DNA of 64,000 nucleotides, taken from Eikenella halliae (lineage in GTDB: Bacteria; Pseudomonadota; Gammaproteobacteria; Burkholderiales; Neisseriaceae). The notes under the pieces were generated by a model. The model searched no databases. It was given only the letters and a program-made list of their open reading frames with translations, and was not told where the DNA came from. Shown in pieces: positions 1-8,291 of the stretch; position 1 is the stretch's first letter; each line of letters begins with the position of its first letter. The stretch lies in contig NZ_LXSQ01000020.1 of NCBI RefSeq assembly GCF_001648475.1, positions 1-64,000 on the forward strand, read 5' to 3'. Position numbers and translations under genes: made by a program.

Positions 1-2
1 TG

Positions 3-425
3 GGTTACTTTTCCAACAATAGCAACGCCCGCGCACACCGCACCGTCCACGCCCCGAATATCGTGGACAACGATTCAAGCGGCCTATACCTGAAAGCGCA
101 GGTGGAATATGAGCAGGATTTGGGCGGCGGCTGGAGCATCACCCCGTGGGGCGAAGCGCAGGTCAGCCTGCGTGAAAGAACTGAAACCAAATGGTCACAG
201 GCTTATCCCCATGTGCCGGATGAAACGCACAAGGACAGCAGCTACGCCATTAGTTTAGGCGTGGACGCGCAGAAACAATTCACCCCGAATCTGGCGCTGA
301 CCTTCGGCCCCTACTACCGCTACGACCATTCCAAAACTCCTGCCTACGACCATGCCGGCGTCCATTTCGATTCATCCACCAGCCACGCGCACAGCTTCGG
401 CATCCGCGCCGGCCTGCGCTTTTAA
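3..425 (+). CDS. Outer-membrane beta-barrel protein, C-terminal part
   Basis: The gene enters from the left edge, so only about the last 140 residues are visible. They alternate hydrophobic and polar residues in strand-like blocks (GLYLKAQVEYEQ, SYAISLGVDAQK, LALTFGPYYRY) separated by polar turns, and the protein ends in RAGLRF with a terminal Phe, the usual recognition signal for the BAM machinery. This supports an integral outer-membrane barrel, for example an autotransporter, omptin-like or Opa-like protein. The subfamily cannot be decided from this fragment. An inverted uptake-sequence pair just downstream is its probable terminator. Confidence 0.6.
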   Translation, partial: GYFSNNSNARAHRTVHAPNIVDNDSSGLYLKAQVEYEQDLGGGWSITPWGEAQVSLRERTETKWSQAYPHVPDETHKDSSYAISLGVDAQKQFTPNLALTFGPYYRYDHSKTPAYDHAGVHFDSSTSHAHSFGIRAGLRF

Positions 426-974
426 ACCGCCGCATTTGTCTGCAACACAAAGGCTACCTGAAATTCAGGTAGCCTTTCTTCATCCGATTTATCGGCTGCC
501 GTTGGGGGCGTGTAGGGTGTGCGCCGCAGGCGCGCACGCTGTTGCTGTTATTCCAAGTTGCCCGTGTTATTCCAACCGCGTGCGTGCATTCTGCACGCAC
601 CCTACACCCCGCAAATGGGCAGGCTACCTGAAATTCATTTTTCAGGTAGCCTGTTGATAAGGCAGGGTGTAGGTTGGGTTGATAAACCCAACATTGCACA
701 CTTTTTATTTGTTGGGTTACGCCTGCGGCTAACCCAACCTACTCACTGTTTTTTGGGGGCTTGTAGGGTGTGCGCCGCAGGCGCGCACGCCGTTCCAAGT
801 TGCCCGTGTTATTCCAGCCGCGTGCGTGCATACCGCACGCACCATACACGGCTGTTCTAAATTTTCAGGCAGCCTGCTGTACCGCAAAGGCTACCTGAAA
901 ACCGAAACTTCGCTGCACCAGGCTTTCAGGTAGCCTATAATCCGCGCCGTTGCCGCCTATTAAACACAACCATC
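426..974. repeat. Intergenic region with a duplicated GC-rich palindromic repeat
   Basis: No gene seen. The segment holds two copies (about 501-607 and 750-851) of a roughly 100-bp unit that begins TGTAGGGTGTGCGCCGCAGG and ends in a GTGCGTGCAT...GCACGCACC palindrome. Between them (about 668-742) lies a GTTGGGTT...AACCCAACC inverted repeat. Related GTAGGGTG units recur near 18056-18136 and 47697-47823. Three uptake-sequence pairs are interspersed; the last, at 889-934, precedes the ATPase gene. Confidence 0.6.
451..480 (+). terminator. Uptake-sequence inverted pair acting as terminator
   Basis: AGGCTACCTGAA is followed directly by its inverse, giving a 12-bp stem with almost no loop and then a T-rich run. 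It lies 26 bp after the barrel gene stop codon. Confidence 0.7.
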
Positions 975-3455
975 ATGAGCCACACCGAGTCCCCATCTGA
1001 AACCCAAACCCAAGCCGAAACCTGTTTCCACTGCGGCCTGCCCGTGCCGCGCGGTTTGGATTTGCCGATTGAATTTGAAGGCGCGCGCCATCCGGCCTGT
1101 TGCGCGGGCTGCCAGGCGGTGGCGCAGAGCATTATTGCTGCCGGGCTGGGCAGCTACTACCACCGCCGCACGGAGCAGGCGGAGCAGGCGGTGTTGCCGC
1201 CGCCGGAAGTGTTGGAGCAGCTGAAGCTGTACGACCTGCCGGACGTGCAGGCGGAATTTGTGGAAGTGAAGGCGGAAAACGAGCGCGAGGCGGTGCTGAT
1301 GCTGGGCGGGGTAACCTGTGCGGCCTGCGTGTGGCTGATTGAGCAGCAGCTTCTGCGGCTCCCCGGCGTATTGCGTGCGGAAATCAACTACAGCACGCTG
1401 CGCGCGCGGGTGGCGTGGGACTGCTCGCAGGTGGCGCTGTCGGACATTTTGCTGCGGGTGCGCCAGAGCGGCTACGAGGCTTCGCCTTATGACGCGCGGC
1501 GGATGGAAACGCAGGCGGCGGCGGAGCGCAAGCAGGCGCTCACGCGCTTGTGGGTGGCCGGGCTTTCGATGATGCAGGTGATGATGTATGTGGTGCCCAC
1601 TTATCTGTATGCGGGCGAAATCGAGCCGCGTTTTTTGTGGATGCTGCATTGGGCGAGCATGATTCTCACGCTGCCGGTGCTGCTGTATTCGGCGGTGCCG
1701 TTTTTCAAAGGGGCGTGGCGCGATTGGAAAAACCGCCGCGCGGGCATGGATACGCCGGTGGCGGTTTCGATTGCGGCGGCGTTTTCAGGTAGCCTGTGGG
1801 CGCTGTTGCAGGGGCGGGAAGAGGGGATTTATTTCGATTCGGTGTCGATGTTTGTGTTCCTGCTGTTGGGCGGGCGTTATTTGGAACAGCTGGCGCGGCG
1901 CAAGGCGGGCGATGCGGCCGAGCGGCTGGTGAAGCTGGTGCCGGCATTTTGCCACCGGCTGCCGGATTATCCGGATACGGCGCGGGTGGAAGAAGCAGTG
2001 GTGGCGCGGCTGTCGGGCGGCGAAGTGCTGCTGGTGAAGCCGGGCGAGGTGCTGCCGGCCGACGGGGTGGTGCTGGAAGGCGAGAGCGAGGCGAACGAGG
2101 CCATGCTCAGCGGCGAGAGCCTGCCCGTGCCGAAAGCAGTAGGCGATGCGGTAACCGCCGGTACGCTCAACGGCGGCAGCCCGCTGGTTATCCGCGTGGA
2201 ACAGGCGGGCAGCCAAACGCGGCTGTCGCATATTGTGCGCCTGCTGGACCGGGCGCTGGCGGAAAAGCCGCGCATGGTGGAGCTGGCCGACCGCTATGCG
2301 GCCTGGTTTGTGGGCGCGCTTTTGCTGCTGGGCGTGCTGGTGTTTGCCGGCTGGGCTTGGTATGCCGATGTGCAAACCGCGCTGTGGATTACCGTGTCGC
2401 TCTTGGTGGCCACCTGCCCGTGCGCCTTATCGCTGGCCACGCCTGCCGCGCTGGCGGCTTCCACTGGCCACTTGGCGGGCGAGGGCGTGCTCATCAGCCG
2501 CGGGCACAGCTTGGAAACCTTGGCGCGCATCGACACCGTGGTGCTGGATAAAACCGGCACGCTCACCACCGGCCAGCTGGCCGTGTGCGCCGTGCACACC
2601 GCCGAAGGCATCAGCCAAGATTTAGCCGTGGCGCTGGCGCAGCTTCTCGAGCGGCAGAGCGAACACCCCGCCGCCCGCGCCATTGCCAACCTGCCGCCCG
2701 CCACGCTGGCGCTGGAAGCAGAAAACTATTTAAACCGCGCCGGGCATGGCATCAGCGCGCAAGTGCGGCATGAAGGGCGGCTGGAACAATGGCGCATCGG
2801 CCGTTTGGATTACGTGGCCGAACTCTCGGGCAGGCTACCTGAAAGTTTGCAGGCCGAGCATGCGGGTGGCGCAGTGTATTTGGGCAGCGCGGCCGGCTTT
2901 GCCGCCGTGTTCCTGCTGCAAGACCAAGCCAAACCCGAAGTGCCGGCCATGCTGGCCGAATGGAAACGCCAGGGCTTGAGCCTGCACCTGCTCAGCGGCG
3001 ACAGGCAGGCCGCCGCCGATGCCGTGGCCGCCGCTTTGCCGCTGGATGCGGTGCGCGCCGAAGCCACGCCGGAAGACAAGCTGGCCTATGTGCAGGATTT
3101 GCAGGCGAAAGGGCATAAAGTGCTGATGGTGGGCGACGGCATCAATGATGCCCCCGTGCTGGCGCAGGCCGATGTGTCGGTGGCCGTGGCCGAGGGCGCC
3201 GATGTGGCGCGCGAAGGGGCGGATGTGTTGCTGCTCAACGGCAATATGCGCACGCTGCCCTACCTCACCACCCAAGCCAAGCGCACTGCGTGGATTGTGC
3301 GCGAAAACCTATGGTGGGCGGCAGGCTACAACCTGATTATGGTGCCGCTGGCAGCAGCGGGCTGCGTAACGCCGTGGGTGGCCGCGCTGGGCATGAGCCT
3401 GAGCTCGCTCCTGGTTTCCGCCAACGCCTTGCGCCTGCTGCGGCGGGCGAAATAG
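975..3455 (+). CDS. ccoI: Copper-translocating P1B-type ATPase, CcoI/FixI-like
   Basis: An 826-residue heavy-metal P-type ATPase of the inner membrane. Visible landmarks are an N-terminal cysteine domain (C17-x2-C20 in CFHCGLPVPRG, then CC..C at 42-46), an HMA domain with C116-A-A-C119, the transmembrane metal site C481-P-C483, the phosphorylated D525 in DKTGT, the SEHP motif of the nucleotide-binding domain and the GDGINDAP hinge. The extra N-terminal cysteine domain is typical of CcoI/FixI, which supplies copper to cbb3 cytochrome oxidase, rather than of plain CopA exporters. No other cco gene is in the window, so the CcoI assignment rests on domain architecture. An in-frame uptake sequence lies near 2831. 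Confidence 0.85.
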   Translation: MSHTESPSETQTQAETCFHCGLPVPRGLDLPIEFEGARHPACCAGCQAVAQSIIAAGLGSYYHRRTEQAEQAVLPPPEVLEQLKLYDLPDVQAEFVEVKAENEREAVLMLGGVTCAACVWLIEQQLLRLPGVLRAEINYSTLRARVAWDCSQVALSDILLRVRQSGYEASPYDARRMETQAAAERKQALTRLWVAGLSMMQVMMYVVPTYLYAGEIEPRFLWMLHWASMILTLPVLLYSAVPFFKGAWRDWKNRRAGMDTPVAVSIAAAFSGSLWALLQGREEGIYFDSVSMFVFLLLGGRYLEQLARRKAGDAAERLVKLVPAFCHRLPDYPDTARVEEAVVARLSGGEVLLVKPGEVLPADGVVLEGESEANEAMLSGESLPVPKAVGDAVTAGTLNGGSPLVIRVEQAGSQTRLSHIVRLLDRALAEKPRMVELADRYAAWFVGALLLLGVLVFAGWAWYADVQTALWITVSLLVATCPCALSLATPAALAASTGHLAGEGVLISRGHSLETLARIDTVVLDKTGTLTTGQLAVCAVHTAEGISQDLAVALAQLLERQSEHPAARAIANLPPATLALEAENYLNRAGHGISAQVRHEGRLEQWRIGRLDYVAELSGRLPESLQAEHAGGAVYLGSAAGFAAVFLLQDQAKPEVPAMLAEWKRQGLSLHLLSGDRQAAADAVAAALPLDAVRAEATPEDKLAYVQDLQAKGHKVLMVGDGINDAPVLAQADVSVAVAEGADVAREGADVLLLNGNMRTLPYLTTQAKRTAWIVRENLWWAAGYNLIMVPLAAAGCVTPWVAALGMSLSSLLVSANALRLLRRAK

Positions 3456-3458
3456 GGG

Positions 3459-3514
3459 AAGGCTACCTGAAAGTGCGGTTTCACGAAGCCGAAACTTTTC
3501 AGGTAGCCTTTTTG
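3459..3514 (+). terminator. Uptake-sequence terminator after ccoI
   Basis: AGGCTACCTGAA at 3460-3471 pairs with its inverse at 3498-3509, followed by TTTTTG, directly after the ATPase stop codon. Confidence 0.65.
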
Positions 3515-3570
3515 TTTGGTGCTGGGGCGGCGTTGCCGAACCGATGTTGCTTTTGGGGTTTCAGGTAGCC

Positions 3571-3694
3571 CGAACTGGATTTTCAGGTAGCCCGCCAGCC
3601 TGCAGATTGGGCTGCACGGCCTGTTTTTTAAAACAACACCGCTTCCAGCGATACGCTGTGGTCAAACGGTTTGCCGGTAAACAGGCGGCGGTCG
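3571..3694. repeat. 124-bp direct repeat, copy 1 (duplicated 3' end of the gene at 4215-4730)
   Basis: Matches 4158-4281 with about four mismatches over 124 bp. Copy 2 includes the true end of the minus-strand gene that stops at 4215; copy 1 is an orphan copy of that gene end. The two copies bracket the AT-rich insert at about 3695-4157. Confidence 0.9.
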
Positions 3695-3699
3695 ACTTT

Positions 3700-3822
3700 C
3701 AACAAAGAAATAATTCACTTCCAAGAATAATAGCTATTCAGAGATATGATCTAGAAACAGGAAAACCAGTTTATACAGAGATTCACAAATCAAAAGAGAT
3801 TGCCTCATGGATAGAAAATTAG
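3700..3822 (+). pseudogene. Truncated C-terminal fragment of a possible toxin gene
   Basis: Directly after repeat copy 1 the base composition becomes AT-rich, and an open frame encodes about 40 residues (key stretch IQRYDLETGKPVYTEIHK) ending at 3822. There is no start codon or ribosome site of its own; the frame simply runs on from the repeat. It overlaps the start of the next gene by 16 bases, the arrangement typical of a toxin followed by its immunity gene. The family is not recognised. Calling it a toxin C-terminus is inference from position, length and composition. Confidence 0.45.
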
Positions 3823-4091
3823 AAAATTTATATATTGCTGAAATTCCATATGATAATGGGAATATTAGATATAGATACACTAGATTTTTATCAGAAGATG
3901 GAACGCATTGGGTAAGGCATGGCCTATTCACAGCGTATCATGAGAATGGTGTGATTGCTTCAGAAGGTATGTATACAAACGGGTTAGAAGATGGCCTTTG
4001 GATTGACTATTACGATAACGGACAATTAGCAGCCAAAGGATACTATAAAAATGGAGAACAGCTAGATGGTTGGGAATATTGGGATAAATAA
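3807..4091 (+). CDS. YwqK/MORN-repeat small protein, likely immunity protein
   Basis: A 94-residue protein in an AT-rich patch unlike its GC-rich neighbours. It contains repeated units of the type YHENGVIASEGMY, YDNGQLAAKGYYKNG and GLEDGLWIDYY, which match the toxin-antitoxin YwqK-family antitoxin / MORN-variant repeat. Such proteins often sit behind polymorphic toxins as immunity partners. Here the gene overlaps the tail of a truncated upstream frame, and the block is flanked by 124-bp direct repeats. It appears intact, with an AAGAGA ribosome site 6 bases before the ATG. The immunity role is inferred from family and position. Confidence 0.65.
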   Translation: MDRKLENLYIAEIPYDNGNIRYRYTRFLSEDGTHWVRHGLFTAYHENGVIASEGMYTNGLEDGLWIDYYDNGQLAAKGYYKNGEQLDGWEYWDK

Positions 4092-4157
4092 GTGTAGTGT
4101 GGGCAGAATATCCGTAGGCTGGGCACTCGTTGCCATTGCGGATAATCTTGCCTGTAT

Positions 4158-4281
4158 CGAACTGCCTTTTCAGGTAGCCCGCCAGCTTGCAGATTGGGCT
4201 GCACGGCCTGTTTTTTAAAACAACACCGCTTCCAGCGATACGCTGTGGTCAAACGGTTTGCCGGCAAACAGGCGGCGGTCG
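4158..4281. repeat. 124-bp direct repeat, copy 2
   Basis: Includes the native 3' end of the gene at 4215-4730. See copy 1 at 3571-3694, which differs at about four positions. Confidence 0.9.
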
Positions 4282-4730
4282 CCTTTGGGGCGGTAGGCGA
4301 AGTTCAGCGTGTGCTGGGTGTAGTAGTGGTAGTCGCTGTAAAAACGTGCGTGCCGGCCGTTGAGGCGCAGTTGGGCGGTTTGGCCGGGCGAGAGGGTAAA
4401 CAGGCTGCGCTTGCGGCGCGGGGGCTCGCCGTAGAAGCCGTTGTCGTCCAACCGGATTTGCAGGGCTTGGCTTTCTTGGCAAAAATGCAGGCTTTGGAAG
4501 TGTTCGGGCAGGCTGTCGAAGGTTTGAAACCGGCTCTCTTCGGGCTCGAAACGGCCGCTGTGCCGAGGATGTTCGGTGTAGGCCTGGGTGTGGACGGCGA
4601 AACCGGATGCGTCCAGCCAGGCATCGGGCAGGGGCAGCACGCGCGGCAGGCTGTTGCGGCGGGCGGCGTGTTCGGCGGGGCGGCTTTCGGGCGTGTGCCA
4701 TTTCACGGAGACGATTTGGAGGGTGAGCAT
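4215..4730 (-). CDS. Conserved hypothetical protein
   Basis: About 171 residues from the ATG at 4730 (MLTLQIVSVKWH); an upstream start at 4889 would run the frame through an uptake sequence and is less likely. The protein is soluble, with no signal peptide or membrane segment, and is rich in aromatic and basic residues, for example YSDYHYYTQHTLNFAYRPKG near the end, followed by KPFDHSVSLEAVLF. The alternating C-terminal pattern suggests beta structure. No family is recognised. Its last codons lie inside the 124-bp repeat, so the gene was the site where the neighbouring AT-rich cassette entered. Confidence 0.6.
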   Translation of the reverse strand: MLTLQIVSVKWHTPESRPAEHAARRNSLPRVLPLPDAWLDASGFAVHTQAYTEHPRHSGRFEPEESRFQTFDSLPEHFQSLHFCQESQALQIRLDDNGFYGEPPRRKRSLFTLSPGQTAQLRLNGRHARFYSDYHYYTQHTLNFAYRPKGDRRLFAGKPFDHSVSLEAVLF

Positions 4731-4936
4731 GGTGCGGGCGGGAGGGGTTGCGGGCTTCGGATTGTGCCACAGTTTGGCAGGCAGGGCTCGGGCTACCTGA
4801 AAACCCTGCTTCAAGCAAGCGAAAGCGCGCCCTTTGCCGCAAATGTGAGTTTCGGTATATTGCTGCTGTGTTATTCGAAATATTTTCAAGTAGCCTTGGC
4901 TGCCGGATTGAACTCAATTCACATATAAGGAACATC

Positions 4937-5677
4937 ATGAAAAAACACCTGTTCGCCATTCTATTGGCGCTGGCCGCGCCCGCCGCCTTGGCCGCGCCCT
5001 ATCCGCCGCTGAACCCACAAAGTTTGGTGAGCGGCAGCCCCGAGCATCCGCCGATTAATGTAAACATGCCTGCCGTGCAGCGTGCGTTCGACAATTTGGC
5101 CGCACACGCGGCGGAATACCCTGTGCAGTTCGACAACGATGCCGACCGCCGCCGCGCCATCGCCGATTTACAGCCTTTGGGCGTGCTGCTCGACAGCCTC
5201 GTGCAAAACAACACGCCGCGTGCCGGTGCCGCGCCCAGCCAAGGGTATTTGGCGCTCCTGCAAATGCGCGCCCGCCTCAACTGGATGGGGCACAACCTCG
5301 ACCAGGCAGGCTATGCCGAACGCGCCGAAGCCGACTACGCCCGCCTGCTTGCCCTCGCTCCGGCCGCCGCCAAACCCGCCGTGCAGGGCGAATTCGGCAA
5401 CTTCCTCGCTTCCAGCGCCCGCATGGAACGCGCCATCCCCATGCTGCGCGCCGCCTACCAAGCCGGTCATCAAGAAAGCGGCCGGGATTTGGCCACCGCC
5501 CTGTTAACGCAAAACAAACGCAGCGAAGCTCTGGCGCTGCTGCGCGAATATGTGCGCAACTTCCCGCAAGACCAAAAAGGCCGGGCCATCCTCAATGCGG
5601 TGGAACAAGGCCGGGTGGAAACGCGCACGGTGTATCCGAGCCGTTTGCAGCGCATGCCTAAGCGGCATCGGCATTAA
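4937..5677 (+). CDS. Secreted TPR-like periplasmic protein
   Basis: The ATG at 4937 is preceded by AAGGA and starts a 246-residue protein with a clear signal peptide (KKHLFAILLALAAPAALAA). The mature part is alpha-helical with TPR-like helix pairs, for example GYAERAEADYARLLALAP and RMERAIPMLRAAYQAGHQ, followed by a basic tail (RLQRMPKRHRH). TPR proteins of this kind scaffold envelope complexes. No specific partner is visible from the neighbours, so the role is unknown. An inverted uptake-sequence pair at 5693-5720 follows. Confidence 0.7.
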   Translation: MKKHLFAILLALAAPAALAAPYPPLNPQSLVSGSPEHPPINVNMPAVQRAFDNLAAHAAEYPVQFDNDADRRRAIADLQPLGVLLDSLVQNNTPRAGAAPSQGYLALLQMRARLNWMGHNLDQAGYAERAEADYARLLALAPAAAKPAVQGEFGNFLASSARMERAIPMLRAAYQAGHQESGRDLATALLTQNKRSEALALLREYVRNFPQDQKGRAILNAVEQGRVETRTVYPSRLQRMPKRHRH

Positions 5678-5689
5678 AATTGCATGCCA

Positions 5690-5723
5690 AACAGGCTACC
5701 TGAAAATCTTCAGATAGCCTGTT
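5690..5723 (+). terminator. Uptake-sequence terminator (one variant arm)
   Basis: AGGCTACCTGAA pairs with TTCAGATAGCCT, extended by AAAC/GTTT flanks. The second arm differs from the consensus at one base but still pairs apart from that position. Confidence 0.6.
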
Positions 5724-5771
5724 TGCTGAGAAGGGCATAGAATTTTGAATACCCCAACCCAGGAGAACACC

Positions 5772-6413
5772 ATGCCGCAGAATCCCCCGAAAATCTACAC
5801 CGCCGCCCAGATGCGCGAGCGCGAACAGGCTGCCGTGGCGGCCGGCACCAGCTTTTTGCAGCTGATGGAAAACGCCGGGCAGGCCGCTGCTGCCGATTTG
5901 CTGCGCCGCCTGCCCGAGCCCGGCCGCGCCCTCTTGGTGTGCGGCAAAGGCAATAACGGCGGCGATGCGCTGGTGATTGCCCGCGTGTTGCAGCAGCACG
6001 GCTGGCAGGCTGATATTGTGCTGCTCTTGGGTACGGTACTGTCGGATTTGGCCGAAGCCAACCGCCAACGCCTCCGGGGTTTGGAGGACATCCGCTTCCT
6101 GCCGGTTGAGGCATTGCCTGCCGCGCTGGAGCAGGGTTACGGCCTGATTATCGACGGCATTTTCGGCACCGGTTTTTCAGGTAGTCTGCCGCCCGAGGCC
6201 GCCGAATGCTGCCGCCTGCTCAACCGCGCAGCGGGCTGCAAAGTGGCGCTCGACATCCCCACCGGCCTCAACGGCGACACCGGGGAAGCCGCCGCCGACA
6301 CCTTTCGCGCCAACCTCACCTACGCCTTCGCCGCCCTCAAACCCGCCCACGCCAGCCCCGCTGCGCGGCAGTGGTGCGGAGAGATAGTGTGTTTGGACAT
6401 CGGGATCGATTAG
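5772..6413 (+). CDS. nnrE: NAD(P)H-hydrate epimerase (YjeF_N domain)
   Basis: A 213-residue stand-alone YjeF N-terminal domain protein. It repairs damaged nicotinamide cofactors by interconverting R and S epimers of NAD(P)HX. Diagnostic motifs are GKGNNGGDALVIAR, DGIFGTGFSG and LDIPTGLNGDTG. An AGGAG ribosome site lies 6 bases before the ATG at 5772; a TTG at 5745 would be a weaker start. The ADP/ATP-dependent dehydratase domain (NnrD), fused to it in E. coli, is absent here and must be encoded elsewhere if the pathway is complete. The GFSGSL segment is an in-frame variant uptake sequence. Confidence 0.9.
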   Translation: MPQNPPKIYTAAQMREREQAAVAAGTSFLQLMENAGQAAAADLLRRLPEPGRALLVCGKGNNGGDALVIARVLQQHGWQADIVLLLGTVLSDLAEANRQRLRGLEDIRFLPVEALPAALEQGYGLIIDGIFGTGFSGSLPPEAAECCRLLNRAAGCKVALDIPTGLNGDTGEAAADTFRANLTYAFAALKPAHASPAARQWCGEIVCLDIGID

Positions 6414-6537
6414 GCAGTCGGCCGGATATGGCTGAGGCCGCGCACTTCGACTGGCGCAACCCCGCGCGACAACGCTGCTTTGCCCCGCCGCACTTTTGCC
6501 TTGCCCGCAATCCGTTGCGCGGCATCGAAGATATAGC

Positions 6538-6573
6538 AAAGGCTACCTGAAAACGGTTTCAGGTAGCCTTTCT
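6538..6573. terminator. Shared terminator between nnrE and sbmA
   Basis: An inverted uptake-sequence pair (6540-6551 and 6558-6569) between two convergent genes, usable in both directions. Confidence 0.7.
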
Positions 6574-6592
6574 CCGTTTGCCGCGTACGGCG

Positions 6593-7579
6593 TCAATTTT
6601 CCACCTGCGCCGCCACTATATGGTGTTCAAAGCCTTTCAGGCGCTTATAAATCGACATCAGCTCCACAATCGTCGGCCATGAGCGCACCAGAAATTGAAA
6701 AGCCTCCAGCACCTGCCCGAACGCCCGCACAATCTGCTGCATCACGCCCAGCGCCACCGCTCCGGCCACCAAGGCCGGCCCCATGGCCAGATAAGGCAGC
6801 ACCACCGAAAACTGCAAATACGAATAGCGCGCCACATCGAAATAAAGATAATGCCAATACAGGCGGAAATAATTGCGGCGCACATTTTTGAACAGCCCGG
6901 TGAGCGTAAACGAATCCGCCCGTGCCGCATCGTCTTCGCCCAGCACCAATTCCTTGCGGTAGGCCGCCTCCACCTTTTGGTTGTCGAACTCCAGCCCCGG
7001 CAGCTTGCAGCCCACCCCCATCAGCACCACCGTGCCCAAGAGTGCCGCCAAAATGGCCACATACACCAGCGAATGATCTACATGCCCCACCAGCGGCAAT
7101 TCGGTAATCGGCTCGCTCAGCTTCCACAAAATCGGTAGGAACGCCACCAGCGTGAGCACCGCCCGCAGGCCGCTCTCGCCCAGAGATTCCATAATCGTGG
7201 CAAAGCGCATGGTGTCTTCCTGAATCCGCTGCGCCGCGCCCTCAATCCCGCGCAGCAGCGGCCAGTGCCGCATATAGTATTCCGTCATCGCCGAACGCCA
7301 GCGGAACACATAATGCTTGTTCACGAAACCGCTGATCACCACCACCAGAATATACACCGCCGCAATGCGGGCGAAGGTGAACACTTGGCGGTTGAACTCG
7401 TCCAGGCTCACCGAACCCGGCTTTTCCAGCATTTTTTGCACCGAATCGTAAAACGTGCCGAACCAATCGTTAATCTGCACATTCAGCTGCACCCGATACC
7501 AAGTGGCCGCCAAAATCAGCAGCGAACCGGCCAAAGACCAGCGCAGCCAGCGCCGGCTGAGGAAAAAACTGCGGAACAT
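6593..7579 (-). CDS. sbmA: SbmA/BacA-family peptide transporter
   Basis: A 328-residue polytopic inner-membrane protein. The N-terminal segment with VQLNVQINDWFGTFYDSVQK and the later FVNKHYVFRWRSAMTEYY and RIQEDTMRFATIMESLGESG are hallmarks of the SbmA/BacA family, proton-driven importers of antimicrobial peptides and related compounds. It is shorter than E. coli SbmA (406 residues) but includes the conserved core. The ATG at 7579 has GGAGG 8 bases upstream; the longer frame to 7693 would cross a Correia element. That degraded Correia element (7618-7724) sits in the promoter region and may influence expression. Confidence 0.8.
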   Translation of the reverse strand: MFRSFFLSRRWLRWSLAGSLLILAATWYRVQLNVQINDWFGTFYDSVQKMLEKPGSVSLDEFNRQVFTFARIAAVYILVVVISGFVNKHYVFRWRSAMTEYYMRHWPLLRGIEGAAQRIQEDTMRFATIMESLGESGLRAVLTLVAFLPILWKLSEPITELPLVGHVDHSLVYVAILAALLGTVVLMGVGCKLPGLEFDNQKVEAAYRKELVLGEDDAARADSFTLTGLFKNVRRNYFRLYWHYLYFDVARYSYLQFSVVLPYLAMGPALVAGAVALGVMQQIVRAFGQVLEAFQFLVRSWPTIVELMSIYKRLKGFEHHIVAAQVEN

Positions 7580-7617
7580 TACCCGCCTCCCTTTATTCGC
7601 AAACAAAGCCGCGATTA

Positions 7618-7724
7618 TATATTGGATTAAAATAAAAATGAGACAAGGCGGCAACGCCCGCCGTGTACGGGTAGTACATAAGGGCGTTGGCAACGCCGTA
7701 TCATTGCAATTTTAATCCACTATA
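7618..7724. repeat. Correia-type element A (diverged)
   Basis: 107 bp between TATATTGGATTAA and TTAATCCACTATA, with the AGACAAGGCGGCAACGC interior typical of Correia elements but many substitutions. It begins 38 bp upstream of the sbmA start codon. Confidence 0.75.
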
Positions 7725-7774
7725 GCCTTGTTTGGATGATAACGAAGCGATTTTGGCCGGGCCGGGCTGATTGG

Positions 7775-7810
7775 AAAAGGCTACCTGAAAATTTTCAGGT
7801 AGCCTTTTGT
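7775..7810. terminator. Uptake-sequence inverted pair
   Basis: AAAAGGCTACCTGAAA and its inverse meet almost without a loop, followed by TTTTG. It is isolated between two Correia elements. Confidence 0.5.
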
Positions 7811-7860
7811 TGTGTTCCCTTTTATAGGTAGCCTTTTTCATTTCCATCTCATGGATAATA

Positions 7861-7966
7861 TATAGTGAATTAAATTTAAACCAGTACAGCGTTGGCTCGC
7901 CTTGCCGTACTATTTGTACTGTCTGCGGCTCGCTGCCTTGTCCTGATTTAAATTTAATCCACTATA
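7861..7966. repeat. Correia-type element B
   Basis: 106 bp with TATAGTGAATTAA and TTAATCCACTATA termini and the CAGTACAGCGTTGGCTCGCC ... CTGTCTGCGGCTCG interior. It is the short form, lacking the roughly 50-bp internal segment of long Correia elements. Confidence 0.9.
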
Positions 7967-8291
7967 CAAACATCATTTTGCAGAAAAACCACTCCCCTTT
8001 GAAGCATACAAGGAAATGGCCACTGATCCGAAGTAATGGCATCGAAGATGTTTTATGCAGCGGAAACAGTAATGATGCTCACGATGTTGTTAGGAACGTA
8101 GCCATTTCCTGCCAACTGTGCTTCGGTTTCGTTATTTTTCAGGTAGCCTTCGTATGAGGCAAGGGATACCTGACAATCCATCTGTATTGATGGGTTTACC
8201 GCTTGATGTTCTGTATAAGCTACGAGGAATGCTTAAATTAAAGGGGAGCAGCCAATACTCGCCTCATGTGTTCTGGTGTGTTGCTTGCAGC

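Larger units (their letters stand above)
7580..8291. other. Intergenic region, no gene recognised
   Basis: It contains Correia elements A and B, an inverted uptake-sequence pair at 7777-7806, and from about 7967 to 8291 a unique stretch in which I see no convincing coding frame. A 69-codon frame at 8118-8327 runs through an uptake sequence and into the neighbouring gene end, so it is not credited. Confidence 0.5.

Noticed and set aside
6431..6550. 40-codon frame after nnrE, a possible extension by frameshift
   Set aside because: nnrE is complete at family length; the frame ends in an uptake sequence and shows no similarity I can name.
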